Notes: a model not told the origin generated them from the letters alone. A DNA stretch of 64,000 bases from Halorubrum sp. Atlit-26R (GCF_003666015.1 NZ_QPLT01000005.1:124001-188000), one strand, 5' to 3'; numbered from the stretch's first letter, positions 8,499 through 17,602 are shown. Made by a program: numbers and translations.

Positions 8499-9371
8499 AT
8501 GGCGCAAGAGGAGGGCGAGTACAAGATCACCGACACGCAGGCGAAGTTCGCGGTCGCGGTCCGCGAGGGCCGGAAGGTGAGCGACGTCTCGTGGACGCCC
8601 GGCCGCGTCCTGCTCTCGAACCGACGGCTCATCCTCGCCGGCAACGACGGGAAGCGGACCGTCCCGCTGTCGAAACTGGAACGGCTCGGCGGCCGTCACG
8701 ACGCCAACCAGTCGGTCGCGCGCGTCTCCAACTACGTGAGCTTCGATTTGGGCGAGCAGGTGCTGCTCGTCGCCGCCAAGGACCACGAGCCGTTCGAGCG
8801 CGACGTCTACCGCGCGCTGCTCGACCAGAAGACGGTGATGGCGAAACACCCCGCGATCGAGGGCGGCGTCGTCCAGGACACCGAGTGGGAGCAGGCCCGC
8901 GTGAAGATCGACGAGAACGGGCTCAACGCCGCCCTGGAGCGCGGCGCGTTCGTGAAGTTCGACCTCGACGACATCAGCGGGCTCGACGCCGCGAAGCGCA
9001 CGGTGAACGGCGAGAAGAAGCCCGTCATCGAGGTGTCGCACACCGACGACGAGGGGACGAGCATCGAGACGCACGTCGCGGGCGACCCGAGCCGGATGCG
9101 GTTCGTCGAGTCGTGGCTGCGAAAGGGCGAGGAGCGCAGTTCGACGAACGTCGACCTCTCCAGCCGCGACCGGGAGGTGCTGATGGCGCTGTACTCCGGC
9201 GTCTCGCCGTTCGAGATCCCCTCGTTCCTCGGGATGGACGTCGACGACGTCGAGGAGACGTTCGAGCGGCTGGTCGACCTCGAGGTGGTCGAGGAGGTGC
9301 GGATCCGCCGCGAGGTGGCGCTCAACTCCCGCGGCCGCAACATCGCCAGCGAGGCGATGAACGAGCAGTAG
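8499..9371 (+). CDS. cheF: CheF, adaptor between CheY and the archaellum
   Basis: The 290-residue protein matches the archaea-specific CheF (DUF439) family: an N-terminal beta-rich domain beginning EYKITDTQAKFAVAVREG, the WTPGRVLLSNRRLIL segment, and a C-terminal winged-helix-like region (about 218-285, with DREVLMALYSGVSPFEIPSFLGM). In Halobacterium CheF binds CheY-P and the archaellum switch and is needed for motor reversal. The ATG follows the HEAT-protein stop with no spacer. The family is absent from bacteria, which fits its role as the archaeal adaptor. Confidence 0.95.
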   Translation: MAQEEGEYKITDTQAKFAVAVREGRKVSDVSWTPGRVLLSNRRLILAGNDGKRTVPLSKLERLGGRHDANQSVARVSNYVSFDLGEQVLLVAAKDHEPFERDVYRALLDQKTVMAKHPAIEGGVVQDTEWEQARVKIDENGLNAALERGAFVKFDLDDISGLDAAKRTVNGEKKPVIEVSHTDDEGTSIETHVAGDPSRMRFVESWLRKGEERSSTNVDLSSRDREVLMALYSGVSPFEIPSFLGMDVDDVEETFERLVDLEVVEEVRIRREVALNSRGRNIASEAMNEQ

Positions 9372-9455
9372 GGCGGCCTCGCTCCCCGAAGGCAACCCCG
9401 CGCCGGCGTCGGCGCGTCGAATCACGCTTAAGTCGGTGCCGCGCCGAGTCGGTTC

Positions 9456-10169
9456 ATGAGCTACGAGGCGGTGCTTTTCGACCTCGACAACACGCTGTAC
9501 CCGTACGCCCCCTGTAACGAGGCGGGCAAGCGGGCCGCGCTCGACGCACTCCGCGAGCGCGGGTACGACTTAGACCGCGCGGCGTTCGACGACCTGTACG
9601 CGACCGGGCGGCGGGAGACGAAGCGCGAGACCGGCGGCACTGCGGCCTCCCACAACCGCCACGTCTACTTCAAACGCGGGCTGGACCGGCGACTCGGCGA
9701 GCCGGACGTCGCGGGCGCGCTGGCGGCCGGCGACGCCTACTGGAACGGCTACCTCGCGGAGATGTCGCTCTGCGACGGCGTCGAGGCGGTCCTCGACGCC
9801 CTCGACGCGGCCGGCACCGACGTCGCGGTCGTGACGAACCTCACGACGCGGGTCCAGCTGCGGAAGCTCGTGCGCCTCGGGATCGACGACCGGATCGACC
9901 TGCTCGTCACCTCCGAGGAGGTGGGCCGCGAGAAGCCGAGCGCGCTCCCGTTCACGAGCGCCCTCGCCGAGCTGGACCGCCGCCCGAGCGAGGCGCTGGC
10001 GGTCGGCGACAACGTCGAGACCGACGTCGCCGGCGCGAACGCCGTCGGGCTCGACTCGGCGCTGTTCGTCGCCGACGGGGAGGCGCCGGCGGACGCGGAG
10101 CTCTCCGAGGAGCAGCGGCCGGACCGCCGGCTCGACGCGCTCGCCGACCTGACGGAGGTGGCGGCGTGA
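9456..10169 (+). CDS. HAD-family phosphatase, candidate ribulose-1,5-bisphosphate phosphatase
   Basis: The 237-residue protein has all HAD motifs: DLDNT with nucleophile D9 and acid/base D11, VVTNLT (motif II), EVGREKP with the motif III Lys, and GDNVETD (motif IV). The cap is helical. It overlaps the class II aldolase gene by four bases (GTGA) and precedes a ribose-1,5-bisphosphate isomerase. In the haloarchaeal non-carboxylating pentose bisphosphate pathway a HAD enzyme removes a phosphate from ribulose bisphosphate to give ribulose 1-phosphate; the context makes that the best guess. By sequence alone it is only a HAD hydrolase. A TTAAG box lies about 25 bases upstream. Confidence 0.87.
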   Translation: MSYEAVLFDLDNTLYPYAPCNEAGKRAALDALRERGYDLDRAAFDDLYATGRRETKRETGGTAASHNRHVYFKRGLDRRLGEPDVAGALAAGDAYWNGYLAEMSLCDGVEAVLDALDAAGTDVAVVTNLTTRVQLRKLVRLGIDDRIDLLVTSEEVGREKPSALPFTSALAELDRRPSEALAVGDNVETDVAGANAVGLDSALFVADGEAPADAELSEEQRPDRRLDALADLTEVAA

Positions 10170-10861
10170 CCCGCGACGACGCACGGGGCGACGGAACCGG
10201 CAGCGACGCGAACCCCGACCTCCTCCGGGAGGCGCGCGAGGCGGTCGTCGAGTACGCCCCCGCGCTCGCGGACCTGACGCCCGCCCGGACCGGGAACCTG
10301 AGCGTCCGCGACGGCGACGCGGTCGCGGTCACGCCCACCGGCGTCCCCTACGACTCCTTCGACGCCGCCGACGTGCCCGTGGTGTCGCTGGAGGGCGAGC
10401 GGCTCGCCGGGCGGATGGCGCCGTCGAGCGAGGTGCCGATGCACACGGGCATTTATCAACACGACCGGCCGGGCGCGATCGTCCACACCCACTCGCCGTG
10501 GGCGACGACGATGGCGACGCTTCATCAGAAGCTTCCCCCGATCCACTACATGATCGCCGCCGTGGGGCGGGAGGTCCCCTTAGCGGACTACGCGCCGTAC
10601 GGCACCGAGGAGCTGGCGGCGAACGTCGTGGCCGCGATGGCCGAGGCGGGCTCCGACGCCGCGATCCTCGCGAACCACGGGCTCGTGGTGACCGGCCCCG
10701 ATATCGAGACGGCGGTGGAGAACACCCGCCACGTCGAGGACATCTGCCGCCTCTACCTGCGCGCGTCCGCCGTCGGCGAGCCGCACGTCCTCACCGACGA
10801 GCAGATGGCGACGGTGGAGGAGCGGTTCGAGAGCTACGGCCAGCAGCCCGACGCGGAGTGA
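10166..10861 (+). CDS. Class II aldolase, candidate ribulose-1-phosphate aldolase
   Basis: The 231-residue zinc enzyme resembles fuculose-phosphate aldolase. The conserved set is present with correct spacing: E89 in SSEVP, H107 and H109 in VHTHSP, and H171 in ANHGLV. It would cleave a ketose 1-phosphate to dihydroxyacetone phosphate and an aldehyde; with the neighbouring genes the likely substrate is ribulose 1-phosphate, giving glycolaldehyde. The start codon is GTG overlapping the HAD stop. The next gene has its own TATA box 61 bases on, so the four-gene set may use two promoters. Confidence 0.88.
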   Translation: MTRDDARGDGTGSDANPDLLREAREAVVEYAPALADLTPARTGNLSVRDGDAVAVTPTGVPYDSFDAADVPVVSLEGERLAGRMAPSSEVPMHTGIYQHDRPGAIVHTHSPWATTMATLHQKLPPIHYMIAAVGREVPLADYAPYGTEELAANVVAAMAEAGSDAAILANHGLVVTGPDIETAVENTRHVEDICRLYLRASAVGEPHVLTDEQMATVEERFESYGQQPDAE

Positions 10862-10889
10862 GGAGGGGAATCGCCGACAGTCGGCCGGT

Positions 10890-10898
10890 TTTATAAAT
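10890..10898 (+). promoter_or_regulatory. TATA box of the ribose-1,5-bisphosphate isomerase gene
   Basis: TTTATAAAT lies 24-32 bases before the ATG at 10922, a strong archaeal TATA match with a leaderless spacing. It indicates that the isomerase and kinase can be transcribed separately from the upstream phosphatase and aldolase. Confidence 0.65.
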
Positions 10899-10921
10899 AC
10901 ACGGGCGGCTACCGGATCGGT

Positions 10922-11893
10922 ATGACAGACACCGAGCCGGCGCCGGCGGTCCGCGAGACCGCCGAGTCGATCGCGACCATGGAGATCCGCGGCGCGGCCA
11001 CCATCGCCTCCGCGGCCGCCGAGGCGCTCGCCGAGCAGGCGGAGGCGGCGGCCGAGGCGGACGCGACCGCGAGCGACCCCGAGGCGTTCCGCGCGTCGAT
11101 GCGCGCCGCGGCGCGGACCCTCCGCGAGACGCGCCCGACCGCGGTGTCGCTGCCGAACGCCCTCCGCTACGTCCTCCAGCGGATGGAGGGCGACTCCGTC
11201 GATCGGCTCCGGCGGAGCGTCGTCGACGCGAGCGAGGCGTTCGTCGAACAGCTCGACCGCGCGCAGGAGGACCTCGGGCAGGTGGGCGCGAACCGCCTCG
11301 CCGACGGAGACACAGTGATGACCCACTGCCACTCCACCGACGCCCTCGCGTGCATCGAGGCCGCCGTCGAGCAGGGGAAGTCGATCTCGGCGGTCGTCAA
11401 GGAGACGCGCCCGCGCCAGCAGGGCCACATCACCGCCGAACAGCTCCGCGAGGCCGGGGTACCGGTCACGCTGATCGTCGACTCCGCGGCGCGGCGCTAC
11501 CTCGACGAGGTCGACCACGTCGTCGTCGGCGCCGACTCGATCGCCGCCGACGGCGGCGTGATCAACAAGATCGGCACCTCGGGGCTCGCGGTCAACGCCC
11601 GCGAGCGCGGCGTCCCGATCATGACCGCGGCCCAGACGATCAAGCTCCATCCCGAGACGCTGACGGGCCACACCGTCGAGATCGAGATGCGCGACGAGGC
11701 CGAGGTGATCGACCCCGAGGCCCGCGAGGAGATCGGCGACATCGCGGTCGAGAACCCCGCGTTCGACGTGACGCCGCCGCGGTACATGGACGCGATCGTC
11801 ACCGAGCAGGGGCAGTTCCCCCCGGAGAGTATCGTGACGCTGATGCGCGAGCTGTTCGGCGAGGGCGCCGCCGAGCCGTGGGCGGAGCCATGA
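10922..11893 (+). CDS. Ribose-1,5-bisphosphate isomerase
   Basis: The 323-residue protein belongs to the eIF2B-alpha-like isomerases. The two catalytic residues known from the Thermococcus enzyme are present with identical spacing: C136 in THCHS and D205 in VGADS. It converts ribose 1,5-bisphosphate to ribulose 1,5-bisphosphate. No RuBisCO gene is visible here, while a HAD phosphatase, an aldolase and a sugar kinase flank it, which fits the non-carboxylating variant of the pathway. The long helical N-terminal domain (1-125) is typical. It overlaps the kinase gene by four bases (ATGA). Confidence 0.93.
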   Translation: MTDTEPAPAVRETAESIATMEIRGAATIASAAAEALAEQAEAAAEADATASDPEAFRASMRAAARTLRETRPTAVSLPNALRYVLQRMEGDSVDRLRRSVVDASEAFVEQLDRAQEDLGQVGANRLADGDTVMTHCHSTDALACIEAAVEQGKSISAVVKETRPRQQGHITAEQLREAGVPVTLIVDSAARRYLDEVDHVVVGADSIAADGGVINKIGTSGLAVNARERGVPIMTAAQTIKLHPETLTGHTVEIEMRDEAEVIDPEAREEIGDIAVENPAFDVTPPRYMDAIVTEQGQFPPESIVTLMRELFGEGAAEPWAEP

Positions 11894-13170
11894 GCGGGCG
11901 CGACGGCGCTCCGGAGGACAGCGCGTCGGGCGACGGCGCCTCGGTCGACGGCGACCCCGGAGACGAGGGCGTCGACGACTGGGACGAGACCGTCGCGGCG
12001 TGGGACCGCGAGGTCGACGAGTGGGAGGGAGACGCCCCCGACGACGGGAGCGACGCGGACGCGGACGGCGGGAACGATGCGGGCGAGGACGGCGCCGCCG
12101 CCGCCCGAGGGACCGTCGCCGACGACCCCGGCGACGGGGCCGACGACGGCGGCAACGACGACGAGGTCGACCCCGCGGTCGACCGCGACCCCGACCTGAC
12201 CCCCGACGAGGCCGACCGCGTGCCGAAGGTCGTCTCGGCGGGCCACATCAACTGGGACGTGACGATCCACGTCGACAGCCTGCCCGAGCCGGACGGCGAG
12301 ACGCGGATCGAGCGGCTCGAACAGTCCGGCGGGGGCAGCGCCGCGAACGTCGCGGTCGGGCTCGTCGACCTCGGCGGCCAGTCGGTCGTCTACGGCAGCG
12401 TCGGCGGCGACGAGTCGGGCGCGCTGGCGCTGCGCGAGCTGTCGAAGGCGGGCGTCGACCCCGGACAGGTGCTCGTCGACGCGAGCGAGCCCACCTCGGT
12501 GAAGTACGTGATCGTCGACGGCGGGGGGGAGCTGCTCATGCTCGCGAACGACGGCGCAAACGAGTCGTTCTCCGCGGCGGGGCTCGACCGCGACACGCTC
12601 GCGGCCGCCGATCACCTCCACCTCACCGGGCAGCAGCCCGAGACCGCGGCGGCGCTCGCGACCGCGGCCGCCGAGGCGGGCGCGACGCGGAGCTTCGACC
12701 CCGGGCGCCGCGTCGCCGACCGGGAGTTCGACGCCGCGCTCCACGCGAGCGACGTGCTCTTCCTCAACGACCGCGAGGCCGACGCGCTCGCGGCGGCGAC
12801 GGACGTGGACCCGTGGGAGCCGGACGACCGCGTCGTCGCGATCAAGCTCGGCGACGAGGGCGCGACGGTGCGGACGCCGCACGGCAGCGTCTCGCACCCG
12901 GGGTTCGACGTCGACCCGGTCGACACGGCCGGCGCGGGCGACGCCTTCGCGGCCGGGTTCCTCGCCGCCGCGCTCCGGGAGCCGGAGATCACCGGCGACG
13001 GGTTCTCGCACGACCCGCGCGACTACCAGGTGCCGATCCTCGTCGGCAACGCCTGTGGCGCGGTCGCCACGGAGTCGGTCACCGCGCGCACCGACCTCTC
13101 GTGGGACCGCGTCCGCGAGACGATGGGCGAGTCGCCCGAGACGGACCTCCTCATCGAGGTCCGGGCCTGA
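11890..13170 (+). CDS. PfkB-family kinase, candidate ribose-1-phosphate kinase
   Basis: The 426-residue protein is a ribokinase-fold enzyme from residue 111 on: GHINWD (118-123), the sugar-binding SGGGSAANVA (146-155), and DTAGAGDAF with catalytic base D351. Residues 1-110 are an Asp/Glu/Gly-rich acidic extension that may be a halophilic appendage; a shorter start is possible but the ATGA overlap with the isomerase supports this one. In context it should make ribose 1,5-bisphosphate from ribose 1-phosphate released by nucleoside phosphorolysis. A nucleoside kinase is the main alternative. Confidence 0.87.
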   Translation: MSGRDGAPEDSASGDGASVDGDPGDEGVDDWDETVAAWDREVDEWEGDAPDDGSDADADGGNDAGEDGAAAARGTVADDPGDGADDGGNDDEVDPAVDRDPDLTPDEADRVPKVVSAGHINWDVTIHVDSLPEPDGETRIERLEQSGGGSAANVAVGLVDLGGQSVVYGSVGGDESGALALRELSKAGVDPGQVLVDASEPTSVKYVIVDGGGELLMLANDGANESFSAAGLDRDTLAAADHLHLTGQQPETAAALATAAAEAGATRSFDPGRRVADREFDAALHASDVLFLNDREADALAAATDVDPWEPDDRVVAIKLGDEGATVRTPHGSVSHPGFDVDPVDTAGAGDAFAAGFLAAALREPEITGDGFSHDPRDYQVPILVGNACGAVATESVTARTDLSWDRVRETMGESPETDLLIEVRA

Positions 13171-13226
13171 AGCGTTCGACGAGGGGATCGATCGCGGGTG
13201 CTCGGGCTCGCAAACGCCGCGCTCCG

Positions 13227-13904
13227 TCACTCGATATCGTCGCCGTCGCGCACCGTCCCGGTCTCACCCCAGCCGTCGGTGACCGAGAGCCGCGCCGCGT
13301 CGGGGAGCGGGTCGCTCGTGACGCGGAGCAGCGCGGCCGGGTAGGTGATCGCCTGTCCGCAGGCGACGTCCTCGCCCTCGGCGCCCGGCACGGTCGCGTC
13401 CGCGACCAGGGTCCCGTCCTCGGTCCCGACGTCCTCGAACGCGATCTCGTCGTGGCAGGTGTCGGGGCCGACGGACTCGACGTAACAGAGGACCGACTCC
13501 GAGAAGTCCGTCTCCTCGACGAACGCGCGGACCGCTTCCGGGGCGTCGTCGAACAGCGATCCCCCGTCGCCCTCCTCGGTGAGAAGCACGCAGATCCCGC
13601 GCCGCTCGGTTCGGTCCCACGACGGACCCGAGAGGGCCGAACCGACCTGCTGGACGGCCGTCGTCACTCCGTCTGCGGTGCCGTCACCGTCGGCGCCGTC
13701 GGCGCCGTCTTCGCCGTCGGTTCCGCCGCTGCCGTCGCCATCGTTGCCGTTTTCGTCGCCCCCGTCGCTGTCGCCGCCGTCTCCGTCGCCACCGTCGGTT
13801 CCGTTTTCGTCCGTGGGGACGCCGGCCTCGGTACACCCCGCGAGCGCGGCGGCGGTGCCGGCGGCGACGCCGTGGAGGGCCGCTCGTCGCGTGAGACGCG
13901 TCAT
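13227..13904 (-). CDS. Tat-exported lipoprotein, unknown function
   Basis: The 225-residue protein begins MTRLTRRAALHGVAAGTAAA with a twin-arginine signal and a lipobox LAGC (about 20-23). A Gly/Asp/Asn-rich spacer of about 50 residues follows, typical of haloarchaeal surface lipoproteins, then a compact domain of about 140 residues with three more cysteines (VLCYVES, GPDTCHDE, VACGQAI) that could form disulfides. I do not recognise the domain. A weak TATA-like box (GATATAAAAG region, 13921-13931) lies upstream on the minus strand. Confidence 0.8.
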   Translation of the reverse strand: MTRLTRRAALHGVAAGTAAALAGCTEAGVPTDENGTDGGDGDGGDSDGGDENGNDGDGSGGTDGEDGADGADGDGTADGVTTAVQQVGSALSGPSWDRTERRGICVLLTEEGDGGSLFDDAPEAVRAFVEETDFSESVLCYVESVGPDTCHDEIAFEDVGTEDGTLVADATVPGAEGEDVACGQAITYPAALLRVTSDPLPDAARLSVTDGWGETGTVRDGDDIE

Positions 13905-14011
13905 ACCTCCCGGTACGCGGTCGATATAAAAGGGTCTCCTGTAGACGCAAACGCGCGTCTCACCAATCGCGCCGCGGCCGGTCCGGGGGAATCCGGCGCG
14001 TTTGCGGCCGG

Positions 14012-15109
14012 CTACGCCGGCGGCGCGAACAGCGCCTCGATCGCCTCGCCGTCGAGGCCGGCGGCGAGGCCGAGCGCGAGCGCGACGCGCGCCTTCGCGG
14101 CCGGCAGGTCACCGGCGAACGTCACGCCGTGGTCCGCGAGCGTGACCGCGCCGCCCGGCGTCCCGTACACCGGCTCCGTCGGTCCGGCGGGCGGGCGGCC
14201 GGCGACGACGACCGGCACGGACTCGACCGCCTCGCCGATCGCGTCGCCGAGCGCGCCGGCGACGTTGCCGAGGCCGGTCCCCTCGACGACGACTCCGCCG
14301 ACGCCCGCGTCGAGCGCGCGGTCGAGCGTCCCCGCGCCGACGCCGGTCCCCGAGTGGACCACCGGGACTTCGGGCACGTCCGCGGGGCCTTCGATCGCGT
14401 CCGCGAGCGGGTCGACCGCGACGCCGCGCTCGGGCGCGCGGACGAGCCGCGAGGCGGCGCGGGTGAACGTCGCCACCGGTCCCGTCCCCGGCGAGGTCAT
14501 CGTCGACAGCGCGTTGCTGTGGCCCTTCACGACGTCGCGTGCGGCGTGGAGCTCGTCGTCGAACGCGACGTGAACCCCCCGAGAGAACCGGTCGTCCGCG
14601 GCCGCCCGGACGGCGAGTGCGAGGTTCGCGGGCACGTCGCTGGAGGGCTCGTCGAGCCGACGCTGTGCCCCCGTCACGACGATCGGGGCGTCGAGGTCGG
14701 TGAGCAGGTCCAGCGCGAACGCGGTGTCCGCGAGCGTGTCCGTCCCGTGAGTGACGACGACGCCGTCGGCCGCCCCCTCGGCGCTCTCGCTCACCTCGTC
14801 CGGGGCCTCCCCCACCGCGTCGCGCACGGCGGCCGCGGTCGCGAGCACGTCCCGCCACCGCACGTCGAAGCCGGGCTGCGAGCACACCTCGCTGGTCGTC
14901 ACCCGCGCGTGGTCGCTCACGGCCGGCACCGCCTCGACGAGGTCGTCGCCTGTCTTCTCGGGGGCCGCGCCGTCGTCGCCCGGCTCCGAGGCGATTGTGC
15001 CGCCGCAGGCGACGACCGCCACCCGGGGTTTCCCGCCGTCGGCGCGCGGGACGGCGCCGTCTCGGTCCCTCCGGTCTTCGCGTCGGTCGCGGCGATCGGT
15101 CTCGGTCAT
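14012..15109 (-). CDS. L-asparaginase
   Basis: The 365-residue protein hydrolyses asparagine to aspartate and ammonia. The first nucleophile motif ACGGTIAS carries T38, and THGTDT (120-125) supplies the second catalytic Thr/Asp pair. The C-terminal half contains HSGTGVGAGTLDRAL and VVVEGTGLGN typical of the type I/II family. It is cytoplasmic because no signal peptide is seen; the first 25 residues are charged (many Arg/Asp) and probably dispensable. I chose the ATG at 15109 because the longer frame adds an Arg-rich tail with no homology pattern. Confidence 0.9.
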   Translation of the reverse strand: MTETDRRDRREDRRDRDGAVPRADGGKPRVAVVACGGTIASEPGDDGAAPEKTGDDLVEAVPAVSDHARVTTSEVCSQPGFDVRWRDVLATAAAVRDAVGEAPDEVSESAEGAADGVVVTHGTDTLADTAFALDLLTDLDAPIVVTGAQRRLDEPSSDVPANLALAVRAAADDRFSRGVHVAFDDELHAARDVVKGHSNALSTMTSPGTGPVATFTRAASRLVRAPERGVAVDPLADAIEGPADVPEVPVVHSGTGVGAGTLDRALDAGVGGVVVEGTGLGNVAGALGDAIGEAVESVPVVVAGRPPAGPTEPVYGTPGGAVTLADHGVTFAGDLPAAKARVALALGLAAGLDGEAIEALFAPPA

Positions 15110-15423
15110 GTGCCTCCTTCGCCGCCCGACGGACAAAGCGGTTGGTGCCGCGGCAGTCGTTCCGCGCCGCGCCCGTCGGTCTCCGACCGTCGCCCGCCTC
15201 CATCGTCGGCGGTCCGCAGCGGTCTGGTCGCTCCCGATGGGTCGAATCGCCCCGCGGCCGCCGGATCGCCGCTGATCCCGAAACAAAGGATTAGCGGACT
15301 CGATAAACAGTTAAAATGTCTTTGCGGCCGTTTTAAAACGACCCGACCGGTCGAGAAATGTGGTAAAATTCGTCGAACCCTCGGCGGGGTATATGTGGTC
15401 CCTCGTTGTACGGAGAAGTGTCC
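15110..15423. promoter_or_regulatory. Divergent intergenic region with palindromes and a TATA box
   Basis: This 314-base stretch separates asparaginase from the small membrane protein. It holds a perfect palindrome CGTTTTAAAACG (15329-15340), a second palindrome GACCGGTC (15345-15352), a TATA-like GTATATGT (15389-15396, about 30 bases before the ATG) and a GGAG Shine-Dalgarno match at 15412-15415. The AT-rich stretch 15285-15372 is distinctly different from the surrounding GC. No gene is visible. Confidence 0.5.
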
Positions 15424-15645
15424 ATGTCAACCCCCGCTCCCACGCAGATCGCCTCCGGCGAACGGCTCGCCGGGCTGATGACCGGCACCGTCAAGGCCGC
15501 CGCCTTCTGGGCGGCCATCGCCATCCCCGCAACGTACCCTGCCCTGCTGTACTCGGGCCTTGACGGCGGTACCGGGCAGCTGTTCGTCGCCCTGCTGTTC
15601 GCGAACGCCCTCGCGCTCGCGCTCGGCCACGACTACAAGCGCTGA
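15424..15645 (+). CDS. Small two-helix membrane protein
   Basis: The 73-residue protein has two hydrophobic stretches (about 22-43 and 50-66) with a short charged tail ending DYKR. I chose the ATG at 15424 because TATA spacing (about 30 bases) and a GGAG eight bases upstream both fit it; an earlier in-frame ATG at 15406 falls inside the probable leader. The presence of a Shine-Dalgarno is notable in a genome of mostly leaderless genes. Function is unknown; small haloarchaeal membrane proteins of this type are common. Confidence 0.75.
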   Translation: MSTPAPTQIASGERLAGLMTGTVKAAAFWAAIAIPATYPALLYSGLDGGTGQLFVALLFANALALALGHDYKR

Positions 15646-15845
15646 TCGTCGGCGCCTGACCGCTCGCCGAAGCCCGACTCGAACCGCCCGGCCGAACGCC
15701 GACGCGTCGCGTGGACACCGGCGCTTCGCCCTCCCGCCCTCCTCCCGTCGTTTTCCCCTTACAGTCCCCGCTCCGCGGCCCTTCGCTTCCCGTCCCGGCG
15801 GTCCGCTCTCGAAGCGCTTACCCTCGCCCCGGTCCGACTGCGGGT

Positions 15846-17504
15846 ATGAGCGACGAGACCCGCGTCGAGTGGCGCGACTGGGGCCCCGAGGCGTTCGCCG
15901 AGGCCGACGAGCGCGACCGCCCGGTGCTGCTCTCGCTGTCGGCCACCTGGTGCGAGGGCTGTCACGAGATGGACGCGATCACCTACGCGGAGCCGCGGAT
16001 CGCGGCCAACGTCAACGAGGGGTTCGTCCCCGTCCGCGTCGACGTCGACCGCCGCCCGCGGGTGCGCGAGCGGTACAACATGGGCGGGTTCCCGACGACC
16101 GCCTTCCTCACCCCCGAGGGGAAACTGCTGACGGGCGCGGGCTACCTCGACGTCGACGGGATGCGGCAGGTCCTCGAATCGGTCCGAGAGATGTGGGTCG
16201 ACAAGGGCCGCGAGGCCGGGCGCGTCCCCCGCGCGCTCGACGCTGACCTGCCGCCCCGCGGCGAGCTGACGGACGGGATCGAGAGCCACCTGGCGGGCCA
16301 GCTGGAGGCGAAGTACGACGCCGAGCACGCCGGCTGGGGGACGGACGCGAAGTTCCCGCTCTCCCGCACCGTCGAGTTCGCGCTGAAGCGCGACCGGAGC
16401 CGCGCGCTCCGGACGCTCGACGCGGTCCGCGACCACCTCACCGACGACGTCGACGGCGGGTTCTTCCGGTACGCGGGCACGTCGGACTGGGGCGACGTCG
16501 CCTACGAGAAGCCGCTCGACACGAACGCGGCCGTCACCCGCGCGTTCGCCAACGCCTTCCTCTACACCGGCGACGAGGCCTACCTCGACCCCGCGCTCGA
16601 CGCCGTCTCCTTCCTCACCGACGAGCTCTGGACCGGCTACGGCGTCGGCGGCAGCCTCGGGCCCGGGCTCGGCCGGGCGTACTACGCGGCGCCCGCCGAG
16701 GACCGCGCGGACCTGGACGAGCCGCGACGCGACCTCACCGTGTTCGCAGGCGGCAACGCGCTCGCCGCGGACGCGCTGCTCGCGGTGGCCGCCTACACCG
16801 ACGACGAGCGCGCCCGCGAGTATGCCGACCGGATCCTCGACGGGCTGGAACGCGATCTGATCGACGCGGCGAGCGGCGCGGTGACCCATTACCGCGGCAG
16901 CGACGACGCCGGCGAGACCGACCTGCTGGAGGACGCCGCCCGCGTCGTCGGGGCGTACGTCCGCGCGGCCGGCGTGCGCGGCGAGGGCGCCGACGTCGCC
17001 CGCGCGGTCGCGGACCGGGCGATCGACCGGCTCCGCGTCGACGGCTCCTTCGTTGACGGGCCGCGCTCGGGCCCGGGGCTGCTCGACCGGTCGTTCCGCC
17101 CGCTCGACGCCAACGTCGAGATGGCGTCGTCGCTGCTCGACTTGGCGGCGCTCACCGGCGAGGAGCGCTACCGCGAGGTCGCCCGCGAGACCGCCGAGGC
17201 GTTCGCCGGGGCCACCGACCGGCTGAGCGTTCAGGTCGCCGACTACGGGAGCCTCGCGGGGCGGCTCCTCCGCGGGACGACCGTCATCGCGGTCGGGACC
17301 GAGCCCGGGAGCGACCTCCACCGCGCCGCGTGGCGGGTCGCCGACCACGAGAAGGTGATCGCGCCGAACGCCCACGAGCCCGACGCGCCCGCGCCGCGCA
17401 CGGTCCCGGAGGGGACGGCGGTCGTCCTCGCCGGCGACGGCGCCTCGGAGCCGGCGGAAACGCCGGACGAGTTGATGGAGCGCGTCGGGGACGTCCTCGC
17501 CTGA
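15846..17504 (+). CDS. DUF255 protein (thioredoxin domain plus glycosidase-like barrel)
   Basis: The 552-residue protein has an N-terminal thioredoxin-like domain with ATWCEGCHEM (active Cys36 and Cys39) and the cis-Pro segment GGFPTTAFL, then an alpha/alpha-barrel region resembling N-acylglucosamine epimerases and unsaturated glucuronyl hydrolases. This is the YyaL/spermatogenesis-associated-protein-20 family; bacterial members are about 680 residues, so this is a shorter form. The cellular role of the family is not established. The 3' end, including the stop, is part of a 56-base tandem duplication. Confidence 0.88.
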   Translation: MSDETRVEWRDWGPEAFAEADERDRPVLLSLSATWCEGCHEMDAITYAEPRIAANVNEGFVPVRVDVDRRPRVRERYNMGGFPTTAFLTPEGKLLTGAGYLDVDGMRQVLESVREMWVDKGREAGRVPRALDADLPPRGELTDGIESHLAGQLEAKYDAEHAGWGTDAKFPLSRTVEFALKRDRSRALRTLDAVRDHLTDDVDGGFFRYAGTSDWGDVAYEKPLDTNAAVTRAFANAFLYTGDEAYLDPALDAVSFLTDELWTGYGVGGSLGPGLGRAYYAAPAEDRADLDEPRRDLTVFAGGNALAADALLAVAAYTDDERAREYADRILDGLERDLIDAASGAVTHYRGSDDAGETDLLEDAARVVGAYVRAAGVRGEGADVARAVADRAIDRLRVDGSFVDGPRSGPGLLDRSFRPLDANVEMASSLLDLAALTGEERYREVARETAEAFAGATDRLSVQVADYGSLAGRLLRGTTVIAVGTEPGSDLHRAAWRVADHEKVIAPNAHEPDAPAPRTVPEGTAVVLAGDGASEPAETPDELMERVGDVLA

Positions 17505-17602
17505 GCCTCGCCGATCCCTCGCCCGAGCGTCCGGAGCGCGTCGGGGACGTCCTCGCCTGAGCCTCGCCGATCCCTCGCCCGAGCGTCCGGAGCGTGTCGG
17601 GG
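17477..17602 (+). repeat. 56-bp tandem repeat over the 3' end of the DUF255 gene
   Basis: Unit 1 (17477-17532) contains the last codons and stop of the gene, unit 2 (17533-17588) is an exact copy, and a 14-base partial third copy follows with one C-to-T change. The duplicated stop codon has no coding effect. The perfect identity suggests a recent slippage or unequal-crossover event. Confidence 0.9.

Noticed and set aside
7239..9425. A 728-codon open frame antisense to the HEAT protein and cheF
   Set aside because: Composition is a mirror of the acidic sense proteins (Arg/His/Leu/Val-rich) with no recognisable motif.
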